A model generated the notes under the pieces. The model did no database searches, was not told where the DNA came from, and saw only the letters and a program-made list of their open reading frames with translations. The position numbers and the translations under genes were made by a program. A stretch of DNA of 64,000 bases from an uncultured Alistipes sp. (lineage in GTDB: Bacteria; Bacteroidota; Bacteroidia; Bacteroidales; Rikenellaceae), in contig NZ_CABMQJ010000005.1 in NCBI RefSeq assembly GCF_902388705.1, positions 62,001 to 126,000 of the forward strand, given 5' to 3'. This document shows positions 17,862-27,086 of this stretch, one piece after another. Every line of letters starts with the position of its first letter. Within the stretch, counting starts at the first letter, position 1.

Positions 17862-19462
17862 TGCGCGTCATTCGTACCGGAATCCCGACGGCGGGCATCG
17901 CCGTTGGAACGGCGTTCGTGCTCGAACGGCATGCGTTGCAGATGCCGTCAGCCGAAGCTGCGTCCCCGGAGACGGAAACGGCCCGTTTCCGCATGGCCAT
18001 GGAGCGGGCGAAGGAGGAGTTGGAGGTGTTGGCTGCCGGGAATGCGGTTTTTGCCGCACACCGGGAGATGGCCGACGACCCTTTGCTTGCGGAGCAGGTC
18101 GAGGAGCGCATTGCACATGGGGGTGTTTCCGCCGGGCAGGCGCTCGGCGAAGCCTGCGCGGAGATATGCGGCATGCTGGAGGCGCTCGACGACGCATACC
18201 TGCGCGGCCGCGTCGACGATGTGCGGGACGTTTGCGCCCGGATTCGCCGCATCCTTTCCGGAGAGCCCGAGGCGAATCCCTTTGCGGAACTGCCGCCCGG
18301 AACGATTGTCGTGGCCCGGGAATTGGCACCGTCGGATACGGCGCTGATGGATTTCAGCCGGATAGCCGGGCTGGTGACGGAGCGCGGAAGCCGTACGAGC
18401 CACGTCTGCATTATCGCCCGAAACAAGGGTGTGGCGGCGTTGGTAGGAGTGCCCGAAGCCACACGTGAGATAAAAACGGGTGATAGATTGATAATCAACG
18501 GTGAATGCGGTGAACTTCTCGTCTGTCCCGATGCCGCTGCCGAGCGGGAATACGGCTGTCGTGCCGAAATCCTGCGACAGGAGGCCGTTCGCAGCCGGGA
18601 GGGGGCGCAGGCCCCTGCCGTTACGCGCAGCGGCCGCAAAATCGCCGTGCTGGGGAATGCCGGGAGCGTGGAAGAGGTGCGTGAGGCGCTCGACGCCGGA
18701 GCCGGGGGCATCGGCCTTTTCCGCAGCGAATTCCTCTATATGCAGGGGGATGCTTTTCCCGGCGAAGCGGAGCAGTTCGAGGCCTACCGGGCTGCCGCGG
18801 AGCTTTGCGGCGAGCGTCCGCTTATTATACGGACGCTTGATGTAGGGGGTGATAAGGCGCTGCCATACATGCATTTCGAACATGAGGAAAATCCGTTTCT
18901 CGGCTGGCGGGCCATCCGCGTTTCACTCGCCATGCGCGATGTGTTCCGCACCCAGTTGCGTGCTTTACTCCGGGCGGGAGCCTGCGGCAACGTGAAAATC
19001 ATGTTCCCGATGATTGCCTCGGTCGGGGAGTTCCGCGAGGCGAAGGCCGCCGTCGCGGCCTGCATGGCGGAACTGGAGGCCGAGCATATTGCCTTTAGGC
19101 GCGATATGGAGCTGGGGGTGATGATCGAAACGCCCGCTGCCGTCCTCATCGCCGACCTGCTGGCCGCCGAGGCGCACTTCTTCAGTATCGGCACCAACGA
19201 CCTCACCCAGTATATCATGGCCGCTGACCGTGGAAATCCTCGTGTAGCCTATCTCTGCGACCCGTTCGACGTGGCTGTGGAACGCAGCGTCGGCATGGCG
19301 ATCGCCGCAGCCCGCCATGCCGGAATCGAAGTCGGGATGTGCGGCGAACTGGCTGCCGCGCCTCGCGCCACGCAACTGCTGCTGTCGCTCGGGCTCGAGG
19401 AGTTCAGCGTCAGCCCGCCTGCCGTCGGGGCACTCAAGCAACGTATACGTAACAGCGAATAA
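17861..19462 (+). CDS. ptsI: PTS enzyme I (phosphoenolpyruvate-protein phosphotransferase)
   Basis: 533 residues, slightly shorter than the usual ~570. The phosphohistidine is His181 in GSRTSHVCIIARN, where GGRTSH is more usual. The PEP-binding barrel has GIGLFRSEFLYM, the IGTNDLTQY signature, and Cys494 in GMCGELAA. It takes phosphate from PEP and passes it to HPr. Translational coupling to ptsH is suggested by the one-base overlap. Together with mtlA and ptsH it makes a self-sufficient phosphorelay. Confidence 0.94.
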   Translation: MRVIRTGIPTAGIAVGTAFVLERHALQMPSAEAASPETETARFRMAMERAKEELEVLAAGNAVFAAHREMADDPLLAEQVEERIAHGGVSAGQALGEACAEICGMLEALDDAYLRGRVDDVRDVCARIRRILSGEPEANPFAELPPGTIVVARELAPSDTALMDFSRIAGLVTERGSRTSHVCIIARNKGVAALVGVPEATREIKTGDRLIINGECGELLVCPDAAAEREYGCRAEILRQEAVRSREGAQAPAVTRSGRKIAVLGNAGSVEEVREALDAGAGGIGLFRSEFLYMQGDAFPGEAEQFEAYRAAAELCGERPLIIRTLDVGGDKALPYMHFEHEENPFLGWRAIRVSLAMRDVFRTQLRALLRAGACGNVKIMFPMIASVGEFREAKAAVAACMAELEAEHIAFRRDMELGVMIETPAAVLIADLLAAEAHFFSIGTNDLTQYIMAADRGNPRVAYLCDPFDVAVERSVGMAIAAARHAGIEVGMCGELAAAPRATQLLLSLGLEEFSVSPPAVGALKQRIRNSE

Positions 19463-19502
19463 TTTTGTATTTTTACATCTAAAATCTCAAACTACACAAA
19501 AC

Positions 19503-20351
19503 ATGAAGAAAACACTGCTCCTGTTGGCCGCCCTCGCGCTGTCGTCGGCCCTCTGTGCACAGGACTACCACATCGTCCTGTGGGATAATTCGACGGCGCC
19601 CACATCGAACGGTCTTACGGGCGATGAAATCGAGTATAAACCCGGCCAGTGGAAAAACACGCAGAAAGCCGAAATGTGGATTTACAAAGCCGGCGACAAT
19701 GCCACGGGACAGGCGCTGGTCTTCTTTCCCGGAGGCGGCTATTCGGCCCTTTCGGTGGGCAACGGCCACAAGGAGGCCAAGTGGTTCGCCGAAAACGGCA
19801 TTACGGCGGCCGTCGTGAAGTACCGCCTGCCCAACGGCCACCGCGAGGTACCGCGCAACGACGCCGACGAGGCCCTGCGCGTTATGCGCTCGATGGCTGC
19901 CGAACTGCATATCGACCCGGCGAAAGTAGGGGTGTCGGGCACTTCGGCCGGGGGATACCTCGCAGGCAGCGTGGGAACGCTCTCCGAGGTGAAGCCCGAT
20001 TTCATGATTCTTTTCTACCCGGTGATTTCGGCCGATGCGGACAAGCGGCACAAGGGTACGTTCGTGCAGCTACTCGGGGCCGAAGATGCCGACGCCCCGG
20101 TGGCGCAGGAGTTCTCGCTCGAAAAGAAGGTGGACACTTCGACACCTCCGACGCTGCTGTTCCACTGCGACGACGACAAGGTCGTGCCGGCAGTGAACAG
20201 CGCCCTGTTTTACCAGCGGCTCAAAGAGTACGGCATCAAGGCCACGCTCCATATCTATCCTTCCGGCGGTCACGGTTGGGGCATGAACTCCAAATTCCGG
20301 TATTACGACGACTGGCAGAAAGCCGCCCTCGACTGGCTTTCGACCTTGTAA
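19503..20351 (+). CDS. Secreted alpha/beta hydrolase, acetyl-esterase-like
   Basis: 282 residues. A signal peptide (LLALALSSALCAQ) is followed by the esterase pattern FFPGGGYSAL (oxyanion region), GTSAGGYLAG (nucleophile elbow), a DDDKVVP acid loop and the catalytic His in GGHGWGM. It resembles the axe/BD-FAE carbohydrate or xylan acetyl esterases that remove acetyl groups from sugars. It follows ptsI by 40 bases on the same strand, so it may be read with the PTS operon, and is closed by a very strong terminator. Confidence 0.82.
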   Translation: MKKTLLLLAALALSSALCAQDYHIVLWDNSTAPTSNGLTGDEIEYKPGQWKNTQKAEMWIYKAGDNATGQALVFFPGGGYSALSVGNGHKEAKWFAENGITAAVVKYRLPNGHREVPRNDADEALRVMRSMAAELHIDPAKVGVSGTSAGGYLAGSVGTLSEVKPDFMILFYPVISADADKRHKGTFVQLLGAEDADAPVAQEFSLEKKVDTSTPPTLLFHCDDDKVVPAVNSALFYQRLKEYGIKATLHIYPSGGHGWGMNSKFRYYDDWQKAALDWLSTL

Positions 20352-20372
20352 CGGGCGCAGGCAAAAGGCAGA

Positions 20373-20417
20373 AAATAAGTATCCCCGGTTTTTACGACCG
20401 GGGATACTTATTTTTTT
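20373..20417. terminator. Strong bidirectional terminator
   Basis: A 17-bp stem (AAATAAGTATCCCCGGT with its complement), a 7-base loop and a T tract on the plus strand; an A-rich left flank gives Ts on the minus strand. It separates the PTS/esterase transcript from the convergent sigma-fecR unit. Confidence 0.9.
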
Positions 20418-20467
20418 GCCTCGTCCCGTGAACCCGGCAGGGTGCCGTGTCCCGTACGAATGTGTGC

Positions 20468-21439
20468 CTATTTTTTGCGGTAGATGACTTCGCAGTGTTC
20501 GCCCGTCATGTATTCGACGATGTGCAGTACCTCATCGAGGCTGTTCGAACGCTGGTAGTTGAATGTATATCGCTTGTCGGCGTAACGTTCCGGTATCGAA
20601 ATCCGCACGTCGTATGTCGTTTCGATATGCGAGATGATTTCGTGCAGCGTGGTGTTGGCCATCGTCACCAGGTCGTACTGCGTGAGCACGAGGTGCGAAG
20701 CGTTCACCTGCGAGATGGCGAGGTTGTCGTCTGCTGCGTCGTACAGGGCGCGCTGGTCGGGTTGCAGCGTTACCAGGTTTACCCCTTCGGGTGTCTGGAG
20801 GCGTACCGCCCCGTGCTCGAGAATCACCTCGGCCTGCTGCGAGCCGCTGTAAGCCTGGATGCAGAATGCCGTGCCGAGCACGCGCACGCGCAGGTTGTCG
20901 GTCGATACCGTAAACGGGGCGGCCTCGTTCCGGGCCACTTCGAAAAAGGCGGCGCCGGACAATTCCACGTCCCGCTGCGTTGCGCTGAATTCCCGGGGCA
21001 GGGTCAGTTTCGTATGGGCGTTGAGCCATACCTGCGTGCCGTCGTCGAGTGTCACGGTCGTCACGGTCGCCGTGTTGTTCTCGTAAATACGGTAGATGCC
21101 GGGCGAGGCGAGGAAATGCCATGCCGCCCCTGCGCACACTGCAAGCAGGATGGCCGCGGCCGTGCCCAAAGACCAGCGAAGCAGCCTGCCGCGCCGGCGT
21201 GCCGTGTCGATTTTCCGGATGCGCCTGTCGATGCCGTGCATGAATGCGGCGAAACGCGTGAGATCGGAACTTTCGGCGAAAACGTTGCGGGCATTCCACA
21301 GGCTTTTCAGTTCGAAGAAGTACTTCCTGTGCTCCTCCGACTCCTCCAGCCATTCGAGGATGTATTTCTCCTCCAGCTCCGAAGTTTCCCCGGCAAAATA
21401 TTTTTGTAAGACGGCGTCCATTATAATCGTATCTTCCAT
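20468..21439 (-). CDS. FecR-family anti-sigma factor (FecR1)
   Basis: 323 residues from the ATG at 21439; a TTG start 9 codons upstream is also open. The cytoplasmic N-terminal part (~1-80) is followed by one membrane helix (~86-111, SLGTAAAILLAVCAGAAW), then a periplasmic FecR domain with TVTLDDGTQVWLNAHTKLTLP and VRVLGTAFCIQ, and a C-terminal DUF4974-type domain. FecR proteins hold or activate an ECF sigma factor in response to a STN-domain TonB transporter. It lies 41 bases after the sigma-factor gene and is the natural partner of that protein. Confidence 0.92.
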   Translation of the reverse strand: MEDTIIMDAVLQKYFAGETSELEEKYILEWLEESEEHRKYFFELKSLWNARNVFAESSDLTRFAAFMHGIDRRIRKIDTARRRGRLLRWSLGTAAAILLAVCAGAAWHFLASPGIYRIYENNTATVTTVTLDDGTQVWLNAHTKLTLPREFSATQRDVELSGAAFFEVARNEAAPFTVSTDNLRVRVLGTAFCIQAYSGSQQAEVILEHGAVRLQTPEGVNLVTLQPDQRALYDAADDNLAISQVNASHLVLTQYDLVTMANTTLHEIISHIETTYDVRISIPERYADKRYTFNYQRSNSLDEVLHIVEYMTGEHCEVIYRKK

Positions 21440-21480
21440 TTTGTCTGTTGCTCGATTACTATACAATTAACGGGCGGGAT

Positions 21481-22092
21481 CTACCCAATCGCATGCGAAT
21501 TATTGGTCAGGAAAATGAGGAGCATCACCATCAGCAGCTCCGGTTTCGACAATTTCGCCCGCAGTTGTTTCAGCGCCAGGTAGATGTGGTTCTCGACCGT
21601 ACTCTGCGCAATGCCGAGCCGATCGCTGATTTCCCGGTGCGAGAATCCCTCGAGGTAACTCAACGTGAAAACTTCGCGGCATTTGTCCGGCAGGGCCGAG
21701 ATTGCCTCGTTGATACTTTTGCGCAGATCCTGCGAATACAGCTGCTCTATTACCGGGTTTTTATCCGGGTCGTAATAAGCGTAGCCGATGCTTTCGATCC
21801 GCTCCTGGTGGTAGGAGCGGTAGTTGCTGGCATGGCGGTGTTTATTCACGTAATTGACAGACTGATTGTAGACCGAGCGCAGCAGATAGCCGTAGAACGA
21901 CTGCCCGGGATCGAGGCCCCCGCGCCGTATCCAGACATTCACGAAGACATCCTGCACGACATCCTGTGCCCAGTTTCCATGCAGGAAGAGCCGGGCATAA
22001 GCCGTCAGCGGAGCGTAATATCGGCCGCACATTTCATCGAAAGCCTCGCGGCTTCCGTCACGGATTGCAGCTATGAGTTCGGAAGACTCCAT
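21481..22092 (-). CDS. ECF RNA polymerase sigma factor, FecI-like (sigma-1)
   Basis: 203 residues. Region 2 (~10-80) contains DVVQDVFVNVW, and region 4 (~130-185) contains ALPDKCREVFTLSYLEGFSHREISDRLGIAQ split over its helix-turn-helix. It is closely similar along its full length to the second sigma factor at 53587-54183 (YYAPLTAYARLFL against YYPMLVSYARLFL; SVYNQSVNYVNK against SVYNRSLNYLDK). It directs polymerase to envelope-signal-dependent promoters. It may follow the BACON-GDPD1 genes in one transcript, but a -7 box directly upstream suggests its own promoter. Confidence 0.93.
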   Translation of the reverse strand: MESSELIAAIRDGSREAFDEMCGRYYAPLTAYARLFLHGNWAQDVVQDVFVNVWIRRGGLDPGQSFYGYLLRSVYNQSVNYVNKHRHASNYRSYHQERIESIGYAYYDPDKNPVIEQLYSQDLRKSINEAISALPDKCREVFTLSYLEGFSHREISDRLGIAQSTVENHIYLALKQLRAKLSKPELLMVMLLIFLTNNSHAIG

Positions 22093-22097
22093 CAGTA

Positions 22098-22105
22098 CAA
22101 AGTTA
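22098..22105 (-). promoter_or_regulatory. -7 box for the sigma-1 gene
   Basis: TAACTTTG on the minus strand ends only 5 bases before the ATG at 22092, so the transcript would be nearly leaderless. The -33 region is weak. Confidence 0.5.
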
Positions 22106-22165
22106 GAAAATATTTACACATCTGCATACCCGCAGGCCTTTTTTTATTAGCCGACAGGCAACAGG

Positions 22166-22196
22166 AACGGCGACGGGTCTGAAACCCGCCGCCGTT
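22166..22196 (-). terminator. Hairpin downstream of the GDPD1 gene
   Basis: 13-base arms with one mismatch (AACGGCGACGGGT with ACCCGCCGCCGTT) sit 73 bases past the stop at 22269. No T tract follows directly on the minus strand, so termination may be weak and read into sigma-1. Confidence 0.4.
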
Positions 22197-22268
22197 GACA
22201 GAGAATGCGGCTTTGCCGCCGGGCGGCATTTCCGGAAAGCCGGGTGCGCCGGTGTGTTCCCGCCGAAA

Positions 22269-25200
22269 TCAGTCCTGCGACACGAAGGTTTTGGTCAGCA
22301 GCTCTTTCAGCGTTTCGGGATTGTTGGTGGTGATAAAATCCATCCCCCATGCGATGCATGTCATCATGTCCTGCAGCGTGTCGACGGTCCAGACGTTGGT
22401 GACCATGCCCTTGCCGTGTGCCTCGCTTATCCACGACGGAGTGCCGGAGTATACCGCGAATTTGTAGTCGATGCCCTTGATGCCGTCCTGATGGACTGCA
22501 GAAGGCGCAAGGTCGCCGTTCAGGTATTGCACCATGGCTCCCGGAAGCGCGGCGACAAGGCGTTTGCAGGTCGCATAGTCGAATGCGATGTACTCCACGC
22601 GGTCGGTCAGCCCTTTCGCCTTGACGGCTGCGACGACGGCATCCGCGGCGCGCTCGTTGTTGGCGGCCGTGCTGTGCTTCTTGATTTCGAGTATCAGCTT
22701 GGTCGTCGAATTCTTGGCCGCCTGTTCCAGGTAATCGTCGAGCGTGGGCAGTTTTTCGCCGTTGTCGAGCTTCAAATCCTTGATTTGGTCGTAAGTCACG
22801 TTCTCGATTACCAGGCTGCTTCCCGGTACGGTCTTGTCGTGGTTGATTACCACCTTGCCGTCGGTTGTGATCCAGACGTCGAACTCGGAGCCGTAGATGC
22901 CCAGCTCCTGCGCTTTGGCCAGCGCTGCGACGGAGTTCTGCGAGGCGCCGTCCTTGTGGTAGCCGCGGTGGGCGATTACCCCGGGCTTCGTGAGCGGTCT
23001 GGGGTTGTCGGAGAGCGTGAGTTGCGTAATTCCCAGCGGATACTGGCTCTGGCCCCGCATCAGCACCATCCGGTACCGGCCGGAAACGAATCCGGCGGGA
23101 ATGCGGACGGAGATTGCCTCGGCAGTCGCCGATCCGTCGCATACGTAGGTGTCGGTGGTGTTGGCGAGCGATTCGAAGAGAATCTTGTCGCCGGCTGCGA
23201 AACCTTTCCCGTAGAGCGTGTAGCGATAGTTCGTGCCGACTTCGCAGCCCGAGAGGAAGAGCAGGTCGGAGATGCTGATTGTGCTGGGCTGCTGGTCGCG
23301 CCTGACGGTTTCATACAGCGCTTTCACCTTCTCTGCGGTCAGCGGTGCGTCATAGACGCGTGCGACGGCTACATCGCCTCTCCATGCATTCTGCCCCACG
23401 GTGGCGCTGGCGTCCACGCCGACGCCGAACCAGTAGCTCGTGGTCGTCGTAGGCGGCACGTAGTCGCCCGGGGCATCCATCGTGCCTTTCAGCTCGCCGT
23501 CGACGTAGATGTAGGTCTTGGCTTCGTCCTTGTTCCACACGCCCACGACGTGGTAGTAGCGGCCCGGATCGGGATTGATTCCGCTCTTGGTCCATATCCA
23601 GTTGGATTTTCCGCTCGTGCTCACATTGGGCAGGAAAGTCAGCTCCGTGCCTTTGTCGGCCTTGCTGATTAGAAATCCCGTGCCGCCGCTCGACATCGAG
23701 CTGAACATCTTCAATTCCGCCGAGCCGTCCGACTTCTCGTCCAGTTTGAAGAGCGCCTCGAGCGAGTGTCCGTCAGCGAGCGCATCCTGGAACTGCTTGC
23801 TGCCGGAGTAATCGGCCTTGTAGAAACCCTCGTTGACCGACGTGCCCGGCGTATGGTTGAAGTGCGCCGTGTACATCGAGTAGAGTTCGTTGTAATAGGT
23901 CATCATCGCCGTGCCGTCCAGTGCCTGTACGGGTGTTCCCATCGGGGAGTTGTCCACAGCCGTGCCGTCGTTCCTGAATACGACGTCGAGCAGGTCGGCG
24001 ACGGGAACCTGTGGCTCCGGGCCGCCGTCCGCCGTCGTGGCGCTCACCGTTTCCGACCAGTCGGAATCGGCGGCGCCCACGGCCCTGACTTTGGCCCAGT
24101 AGGTCGTATTGCTCGAAAGGTTGAGCAGCTCCTGCGACGTTGCCGAGGCGGAGATACCCGTTTTATAGGCGTACTCGCTCTCGGCGGCGTCCGCCGAACC
24201 TTTCCAGTAGGCCAGCGTGTAGGAGGCAGCGCCGGATACGGCGTTCCACTTTACCGTCAGCCTGTCGGACGCCGTTGCCGCCGCGTCGAACATGACTCCG
24301 GCGGGTGCGTCGGGTTTCGTGGCGGGCGTTATGGCCGTACAGGTGACGACGATGTTATCCACGAGGGCGCGTTTGGCGGTCGTGGAGATTACGATACGGC
24401 AATCGGGGGTCACGTTCGTGAGCGTCACCTCGAAGTCGCGGAACTCGGCCTTGGCCGCCGAAATATCCACAGGGTCGGCTGCAGACACCTCCGTGATCGT
24501 GCCGCTGATGGCGCCTTTCGCTCCGAGCACGGCGCCGCGGACAGCCTTGACTGCGATTTTCCCGGCGTCGGCGCCCGCACCGTCGTACTTCTCGCTGTAA
24601 GCCTGTGCCGAGAAGCGTACCTTGACGGTCGCGGCATCGGGCAGGGTATTCAGTTCGGGGGTGTAGAGCGAGGCTGCGGCGCTGCCGGTGCCCATCTTGG
24701 CGTAACCGGGGCGTCCTGCGACGTTCCCCGATTTTCCCCAGGCCGAGAGTCCGGTGCCTTCGGTGTAGGCCGCCTGTACGCTGCCGCCGCTGAATACGTC
24801 GAATTCGTTGGCCGTGCATTTGGTCACCGCGAAGCCCGTCGGGTTGTCACCCGAGGCTGCGGCATAGGTGGCGCGGTTCGCGGCGGGCGGGTAGTAGCCT
24901 GCTGCGAAGTTGGCGATGTCGCCGCCGTGAATCAGTTTCGAGAAATCTTCGGCGATGAGGATGTCGCCGGCCTTGGCCGAGCCGGGCGCCGTCACGGTCG
25001 CCTGCGCACCCGCAGCGGCCGTGGCGTAAGGCAGCGGGTCGGAGAAGAAGTCGTTGGTCTTGTCGTCGACGCAGACGTAGTAGGTCGTGGCCGGAGCCAG
25101 CCCCGAGAACGTGAAGCGGAACCTGTTTCCGGCCGAGATGTTGAATACGTTCGATGCGTTCCAGCCGACGACCAGGTTCTTGCATTCGGCATCGCTGTAT

Positions 25201-27071
25201 ATCGCCGCATGGTAAACCTGTCCTGTGCCGTTTACGCACGCTTCGCCGTCCACGCGGGCCCATTCGACCGTAAGGGTCGACGAGGTGGCCAGCACTTTCG
25301 ATACGACGATTCCGGCCTGTTTCGGGGCGTCTGTCGTCGTCTGCGAAACGACGGCGGAGTAATCCGAATCGTACTCGGGGTTGTTGAAGCGGCACGCTTT
25401 GACCTTGGCGTAGTACTTGGTTTGGGGAGTCAGCTCCTTGAGCAGGAACGATTCGGCCGGAATGCCCTGTTCGATTGCGGCGTCCTTTTCCTCCGTACCC
25501 TCGGCCCACCAGGCCACCGTGTAGGAGGCTGCGCCGGCCACTTCGTCCCATTTCAGGGTCAGCTTGTCGGAGAGAACCGCTTCCGCGTCGAATTTTACGT
25601 TCGCCGGGGTCGCCAGTTTGTCCAGCCGGGTTTCGCCGTCATAGGTGATGACGATGTCGTCGAGCAGGTAACGCGTCTTGTTTGCGCCCGCCTGCGCGGG
25701 ATTCGATGAGAATGCGATGCGCGAGGTGGGCGATAGCCCGTCGAGCGTCACGCTGTACGTGCCGAATTCGCCTACGGACGAGGAGATGTCGACCACTTTC
25801 GACGCTACGGCCGTGCCCTTCTTGCTCACGACGTTGTTCGCGCCGAATTCGGCGCCCTCGACGGCTTCGACGACGATGTCGCTGCCGTAAACCTTGTCGT
25901 TCTCCGCATAGGCGCTGGCCGAGAAGCTGACCGTCACGGTCGTATTCTTCGGCAGTGCCGCCAGCTCGGGCGTATAGAGGATGCCGATGCCGCCGCTTCC
26001 GCCGCCGCACTTGACATAGCCCGGACGCGTGGAAACATTGCCCGACGAACCCCAGCCCGTCATGCCGAGGCTTTCGATGTATTCGGCCGAAGTGCCGCCC
26101 GTGTGGATGTGGAACTCCGTTGCCCAGTTGCAGAGGGGACGGTCGCCGTCGGCCTGCGGGTTCTCGCCCGCGGCTTTTTCCCACGTCTTGCGGAAGTCGC
26201 TTCCCGACAGGGCGTTGTATCCTGCTGCCGAACGGACGACATCGCCGCCGTGGATGAAATTCGAGAAGTCCTGCGCCAGTACGACGTCACCGGCCTGAAC
26301 CGGGCTGTTCGCTGTGGCTTGGGGCCCGGATTTCGCCGTGGTGCCGGCCACGACGGGTGTCTGGATGTTGCCGAAGCTGACGTTGGAGATGCGTGCGTAG
26401 TAGGTCGTTTCGGGCGCGAGGCCCGAGAAGGTGTAACGTACGACGGGGTAGCCCGCCAGGGCCGTGAAGATGCCTTTGTCCGAGGTGAGTTTGCCGTCGG
26501 CGATCCAACTCACGTACAAATCGCTGCAAGCTTCGTCCTTGAAAAGTTCGATGTTGTAGCAGCGTGTGGCGTCGGTCGCGGCCTCCTCGGTGTACGACCA
26601 TTCGTAGGTCAGCGTCGAACCCGTCGCGGCATGGAGCGTCAACTGCGGGTCGAGTTCCAGAATACCCACCGAGGCCATCAGCATGGCGGGCTGGTCGTTG
26701 GTGGTGACGTATACCCAGTCCGACGTGGCGGAGTAGGGGAAGTTGGCCCTGACACGGCCGTAATAAATCTGGTCGGCCGGCAGGTCGGTGAACTCATGGT
26801 AGTCGATTTGGTCCGTGGTTTTGCAGAGCGCTTCGCTGATGGGGTTCATCTCTCCGTCGACGAGCTGTACGGTGTACGACGTCGCGCCGCGTATGAAGTC
26901 CCAGCAGATTGTGAGCGACGTCGCCCCGTATTCGAGCAGTTTCACGTTTTTCGGGACTTTCGACTTGTGGGCGTCGGAGATTTCCACGCCGTCGTCCTTG
27001 CAGGCCGTCAGTGTGACTGCGGTCGAGAACGAAAACAGGGCGAAAAGGATATATAAGATGCTTTTTTTCAT
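22269..27071 (-). CDS. Giant multidomain lipoprotein with C-terminal glycerophosphodiester phosphodiesterase (GDPD1)
   Basis: 1600 residues, lipobox LTAC with Cys24, so probably surface- or periplasm-anchored. Approximate order: fibronectin-III-like (37-125 and 130-245), a ~215-residue module starting DFSNFIHGGD (258-477), two FnIII (487-685), a second copy of the module starting DFSKLIHGGD (698-912), FnIII (919-1015), a LamG-like jelly roll (1022-1255), an IPT/TIG-like domain (1262-1353), and GDPD (1362-1600). GDPD residues visible are His1368-Arg1369 (AHRGYH), Glu1396 and Asp1398 (SEFDVW), and His1411-Asp1412. It likely cleaves a phosphodiester to a polyol phosphate plus alcohol while other modules bind the polymer. 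It is cotranscribed with the BACON lipoprotein (15-base gap). Confidence 0.85.
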   Translation of the reverse strand: MKKSILYILFALFSFSTAVTLTACKDDGVEISDAHKSKVPKNVKLLEYGATSLTICWDFIRGATSYTVQLVDGEMNPISEALCKTTDQIDYHEFTDLPADQIYYGRVRANFPYSATSDWVYVTTNDQPAMLMASVGILELDPQLTLHAATGSTLTYEWSYTEEAATDATRCYNIELFKDEACSDLYVSWIADGKLTSDKGIFTALAGYPVVRYTFSGLAPETTYYARISNVSFGNIQTPVVAGTTAKSGPQATANSPVQAGDVVLAQDFSNFIHGGDVVRSAAGYNALSGSDFRKTWEKAAGENPQADGDRPLCNWATEFHIHTGGTSAEYIESLGMTGWGSSGNVSTRPGYVKCGGGSGGIGILYTPELAALPKNTTVTVSFSASAYAENDKVYGSDIVVEAVEGAEFGANNVVSKKGTAVASKVVDISSSVGEFGTYSVTLDGLSPTSRIAFSSNPAQAGANKTRYLLDDIVITYDGETRLDKLATPANVKFDAEAVLSDKLTLKWDEVAGAASYTVAWWAEGTEEKDAAIEQGIPAESFLLKELTPQTKYYAKVKACRFNNPEYDSDYSAVVSQTTTDAPKQAGIVVSKVLATSSTLTVEWARVDGEACVNGTGQVYHAAIYSDAECKNLVVGWNASNVFNISAGNRFRFTFSGLAPATTYYVCVDDKTNDFFSDPLPYATAAAGAQATVTAPGSAKAGDILIAEDFSKLIHGGDIANFAAGYYPPAANRATYAAASGDNPTGFAVTKCTANEFDVFSGGSVQAAYTEGTGLSAWGKSGNVAGRPGYAKMGTGSAAASLYTPELNTLPDAATVKVRFSAQAYSEKYDGAGADAGKIAVKAVRGAVLGAKGAISGTITEVSAADPVDISAAKAEFRDFEVTLTNVTPDCRIVISTTAKRALVDNIVVTCTAITPATKPDAPAGVMFDAAATASDRLTVKWNAVSGAASYTLAYWKGSADAAESEYAYKTGISASATSQELLNLSSNTTYWAKVRAVGAADSDWSETVSATTADGGPEPQVPVADLLDVVFRNDGTAVDNSPMGTPVQALDGTAMMTYYNELYSMYTAHFNHTPGTSVNEGFYKADYSGSKQFQDALADGHSLEALFKLDEKSDGSAELKMFSSMSSGGTGFLISKADKGTELTFLPNVSTSGKSNWIWTKSGINPDPGRYYHVVGVWNKDEAKTYIYVDGELKGTMDAPGDYVPPTTTTSYWFGVGVDASATVGQNAWRGDVAVARVYDAPLTAEKVKALYETVRRDQQPSTISISDLLFLSGCEVGTNYRYTLYGKGFAAGDKILFESLANTTDTYVCDGSATAEAISVRIPAGFVSGRYRMVLMRGQSQYPLGITQLTLSDNPRPLTKPGVIAHRGYHKDGASQNSVAALAKAQELGIYGSEFDVWITTDGKVVINHDKTVPGSSLVIENVTYDQIKDLKLDNGEKLPTLDDYLEQAAKNSTTKLILEIKKHSTAANNERAADAVVAAVKAKGLTDRVEYIAFDYATCKRLVAALPGAMVQYLNGDLAPSAVHQDGIKGIDYKFAVYSGTPSWISEAHGKGMVTNVWTVDTLQDMMTCIAWGMDFITTNNPETLKELLTKTFVSQD

Positions 27072-27086
27072 GGTTGTAGTCCGGTT

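Noticed and set aside
19463..19502. Sixth copy of the shared promoter element before the esterase gene
   Set aside because: TTTGTATTTTTACA and CAAACTACAC resemble the mtlD promoter region, but no matching 9-mer lies 12 bases upstream of TTGTAT.
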